Below are positions 7,283 to 9,477 of a stretch of DNA of 9,477 nt, one piece after another. The position numbers were made by a program, and so were the translations under genes. The DNA is from an uncultured Synergistia bacterium. GTDB lineage: Bacteria; Eremiobacterota; SpSt-956; JAKJGF01. The DNA lies in contig CALARM010000946.1 in NCBI GenBank assembly GCA_937888925.1, positions 1 through 9,477 of the forward strand, in the 5' to 3' direction. The notes beneath the pieces are model-generated. The model searched no databases. It saw nothing but the letters and a program-made list of their open reading frames with translations, and was not told the DNA's origin. The first letter of the stretch is position 1. Every line of letters starts with the position of its first letter.

Positions 7283-7310
7283 TGAAAAGTAAACAAATTT
7301 CTACTTTTCA
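7283..7310 (-). repeat. second inverted repeat spanning the hppA stop codon
   Basis: Nine-base arms tgaaaagta (7283-7291) and tacttttca (7302-7310) are perfectly complementary and separated by ten bases; the hppA stop codon (7303-7301) lies at its edge. No T-run follows on the minus strand, so it is not itself a typical terminator. It may form a 3' stem on the hppA message next to the terminator hairpin. The low GC content of the arms makes the stem modest in strength. Confidence 0.5.
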
Positions 7311-9477
7311 GTAGTAATTGTAGTTTTATTGCTTGTCCATACTGCATAGGCAAGGCCAATAATACATAGAATTATTATTGGTATTTTTATTCCCATAGAA
7401 AGTCCCTGTATTATTACGGGAGCAATCAATATAGCTACAAGATTCATAACCTTTATAAGAGGATTTAGCGCAGGTCCGGCTGTGTCTTTTAAAGGATCTC
7501 CCACAGTATCTCCTATGACTGCCGCCTTATGGGATTCACTGCCTTTACCTCCAAGTAAACCTTCCTCTATTTTTTTCTTGCCATTATCCCATATACACCC
7601 TGTATTGGACATAAAAACTGCCATTAACTGTCCGGTTAATATAGCTCCTGCAAGGAATGCTCCAAGAGCGGGAGCACCAAAGGCAAACCCTACGGCTATG
7701 GGTGTCAGTATGCCAAGAAAAGCAGGACCTATAAGTTCTTTCTGTGCTGCAGCAGTACTTATATCAACACATTTTGAATATTCAGGTTTATTCTTTCCTT
7801 CCATTATACCGGGAATTTCTCTGAATTGACGTCTTACTTCTTCCACAACCTGATAGGCGGCTCTTCCCACTGCATTAAGTGCAAAACCTGAAAATAAAAA
7901 TGGCACAGCTCCTCCTATAAGAAGTCCGATAAATACTCCTGCTTCATTCACTCTTATTCCTGTTGCCGACAGTCTGGCTTCTTCTATAAAGGAACTGAAG
8001 AGAGAGGTAGCTGCCAGTACAGCCGTAGCTATGGCAAGCCCTTTAACGAGAGCCTTTGTAGTATTCCCTATAGCATCCAGCTTGGCAACAAATTGATGGG
8101 CTTTCATTTTATTTTCTCCTCCTCCTTCTTCTTTAAGTGCGCCGGACATTTCAAATATTCCGTTTGCATTATCTGTAATAGGGCCGTATGTGTCCATAGC
8201 AAGTATATATCCTGTCGTTGTAAGGAGACCGAGTCCTGCCAGTGCTATACCGTACATTTGAAGGGCGAGAGAAATCGGGTCTGAGCCATGAAATATTAAA
8301 AGAGATGCTTCAACAGTTGCCGCAATTGCAATAATAGCCCATACACTGCTCTGCATGCCATGAGCCAGACCGGTAAGAAGCATTGTTGCTGCACCTGTTT
8401 TTGTAGAAGCTGCTGTTTCCGATACAGGAGGTTTGTCTATATGGGTGAAGTAATTTGATATGGCCAGTATAACCACAGCAAGTACTATACCGGTAGCTGT
8501 AGCAAAAAAGAAACGCCAGTCCACCGAGCCTGAAACAGGGTCTTTCAGATAAAAATAATTAACTGCGGCACAACCTATAAGAGATGCTAAGGCAGATGTA
8601 TAAAACCCTACCGTAATAGGTACCATAGGATCTTTAAGATCATCAGATCCTTTTACGCATAAAGTGCCTATAATGGAAGCAAAAACTCCTACAGCCCTTA
8701 CCATAAGAGGATAAAGTATAAGTGCAAGAGTCATAGAAGAAGCATAGGGTTTATAGGCATCAACAGCGGAATAGCCAGCATAAGCCCCTGCTCCGAGTAT
8801 AATAGCTGCCACAAGAGTTACTTCATAACTTTCAAATACATCTGCTGCCATTCCGGCGCAGTCACCCACATTATCTCCCACATTATCCGCTATTACGGCG
8901 GCATTACGTGGATCATCTTCAGGAATGGATTTTTCTATTTTTCCTACCAGGTCTGCTCCTACATCTGCTGCTTTTGTAAATATTCCTCCGCCCATTCTCA
9001 TAAATAAGGCAGCCAGACATCCGCCAAAGCCAAATCCTACAAGAACCTTCATGGCATTTTCCCTGTATATAAGAAATATTATTGTAGCACCGAGCAGACC
9101 GAGACCTATAGTTACCATTCCTGATACAGTTCCGGCTTTAAATGCTACTTCAAGAGCTGTCTTAAAACTTGTAAGAGCAGCTGCTGCAACCCTCAAATTT
9201 CCTCTGACTGAAAGCCACATACCTGTAAATCCTGCTCCAAAAGATGCGAGAACACCAAAAAAGAAAGCCAGTGCAAGGCCAAAAGCAAGAAACATATTGC
9301 CTTCATAAATTTTCATATAAAGGACACCGAGAAGAATGGTCAGAAGTATAACAAATATCATCATTGTTTTAAATTGACGGAAAAGATAAGCATTTGCGCC
9401 TTCCTGGATTGCCTTTGCCACATCCTGCATTGCCTTACTGCCCTGATCTCCTTTTAAAATATTTACTATAAGCCATG
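7301..9477 (-). CDS. hppA: membrane-bound proton-pumping pyrophosphatase, 5' end cut by window edge
   Basis: The enzyme hydrolyses cytoplasmic PPi and pumps H+ or Na+ across the membrane. The frame stays open through the right edge: fifteen in-frame codons precede the Met at 9430, encoding [15 protein letters not shown], which fits the conserved region after helix 1. So 9430 is an internal Met and perhaps 20-30 residues are missing. In the 724 residues present (numbered from the edge), key motifs are DVGADLVGK (171-179), DDPRN then DNVGDNVGD (187-205), the coupling Glu in AADVFESY (about 215), [11 protein letters not shown] (427-437), [10 protein letters not shown] (470-479) and [18 protein letters not shown] (655-672). 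All substrate and Mg2+ binding Asp/Asn/Lys clusters seem present. Lys474 replaces the Ala of K+-dependent enzymes, predicting K+-independence and hence H+ rather than Na+ transport. Na+-PPases known so far are K+-dependent. The promoter is outside the window; the gene ends in a clear terminator. Confidence 0.95.
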   Translation of the reverse strand, partial: WLIVNILKGDQGSKAMQDVAKAIQEGANAYLFRQFKTMMIFVILLTILLGVLYMKIYEGNMFLAFGLALAFFFGVLASFGAGFTGMWLSVRGNLRVAAAALTSFKTALEVAFKAGTVSGMVTIGLGLLGATIIFLIYRENAMKVLVGFGFGGCLAALFMRMGGGIFTKAADVGADLVGKIEKSIPEDDPRNAAVIADNVGDNVGDCAGMAADVFESYEVTLVAAIILGAGAYAGYSAVDAYKPYASSMTLALILYPLMVRAVGVFASIIGTLCVKGSDDLKDPMVPITVGFYTSALASLIGCAAVNYFYLKDPVSGSVDWRFFFATATGIVLAVVILAISNYFTHIDKPPVSETAASTKTGAATMLLTGLAHGMQSSVWAIIAIAATVEASLLIFHGSDPISLALQMYGIALAGLGLLTTTGYILAMDTYGPITDNANGIFEMSGALKEEGGGENKMKAHQFVAKLDAIGNTTKALVKGLAIATAVLAATSLFSSFIEEARLSATGIRVNEAGVFIGLLIGGAVPFLFSGFALNAVGRAAYQVVEEVRRQFREIPGIMEGKNKPEYSKCVDISTAAAQKELIGPAFLGILTPIAVGFAFGAPALGAFLAGAILTGQLMAVFMSNTGCIWDNGKKKIEEGLLGGKGSESHKAAVIGDTVGDPLKDTAGPALNPLIKVMNLVAILIAPVIIQGLSMGIKIPIIILCIIGLAYAVWTSNKTTITTEK

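Noticed and set aside
8925..9308. 127-residue plus-strand open frame opposite hppA
   Set aside because: Its composition (rich in Pro, Ala, Arg) mirrors the reverse complement of a membrane protein gene, and the opposite strand carries the conserved pyrophosphatase motifs.

Overview
The window is AT-rich bacterial chromosome in which every supportable gene lies on the minus strand, so transcription runs from position 9477 towards position 1. In that order the genes are: a membrane-bound pyrophosphatase (hppA, N-terminus cut by the right edge), an MFS transporter, a secreted 5'-nucleotidase/UshA-type metallophosphatase, two adjacent MutS-like ATPases that overlap by four bases, and a protein with two FHA domains fused to an ABC ATPase (C-terminus cut by the left edge). 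No RNA genes, insertion sequences or CRISPR arrays were seen, and no stretch longer than 190 bases lacks a gene.

Layout by region. 7301-9477 is hppA, followed by a strong intrinsic terminator (7236-7264). 5999-7201 (MFS) and 4437-5957 (nucleotidase) are about 41 bases apart and are probably co-transcribed. 2842-4377 and 1352-2845 are the MutS-like pair, joined by an ATGA overlap and preceded by a possible promoter with a perfect TATAAT. 1162-1351 is a 190-base intergenic stretch that holds two separate tandem heptanucleotide arrays, one of which forms a near-perfect 20-base palindrome. 1-1161 is the FHA-FHA-ABC gene.

How the genes may work together. The MFS transporter and the exported nucleotidase look like a small module for using external nucleotides, but the transported substrate is unknown. 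HppA turns pyrophosphate hydrolysis into an ion gradient; it carries the lysine that marks K+-independent enzymes, so H+ pumping is the likelier mode. The MutS-like pair is the most unusual content. Both proteins keep the MutS ATPase core and a lever-like N-terminal half, but they lack a recognisable mismatch-binding domain and have altered Walker B and His-loop residues. They look like the two different halves of a heterodimer. Their arginine codon use differs from the neighbouring genes, which fits acquisition as a cassette.

Organism. The sequence shows low GC, many AGA/AGG arginine codons and ATA isoleucine codons, Shine-Dalgarno sites and a Sec signal peptide. This suggests an uncultured, probably anaerobic bacterium with an energy-saving PPi metabolism. 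Intergenic heptamer arrays of this style are something I associate, from memory only, with candidate phyla such as Omnitrophota; this placement is weak.
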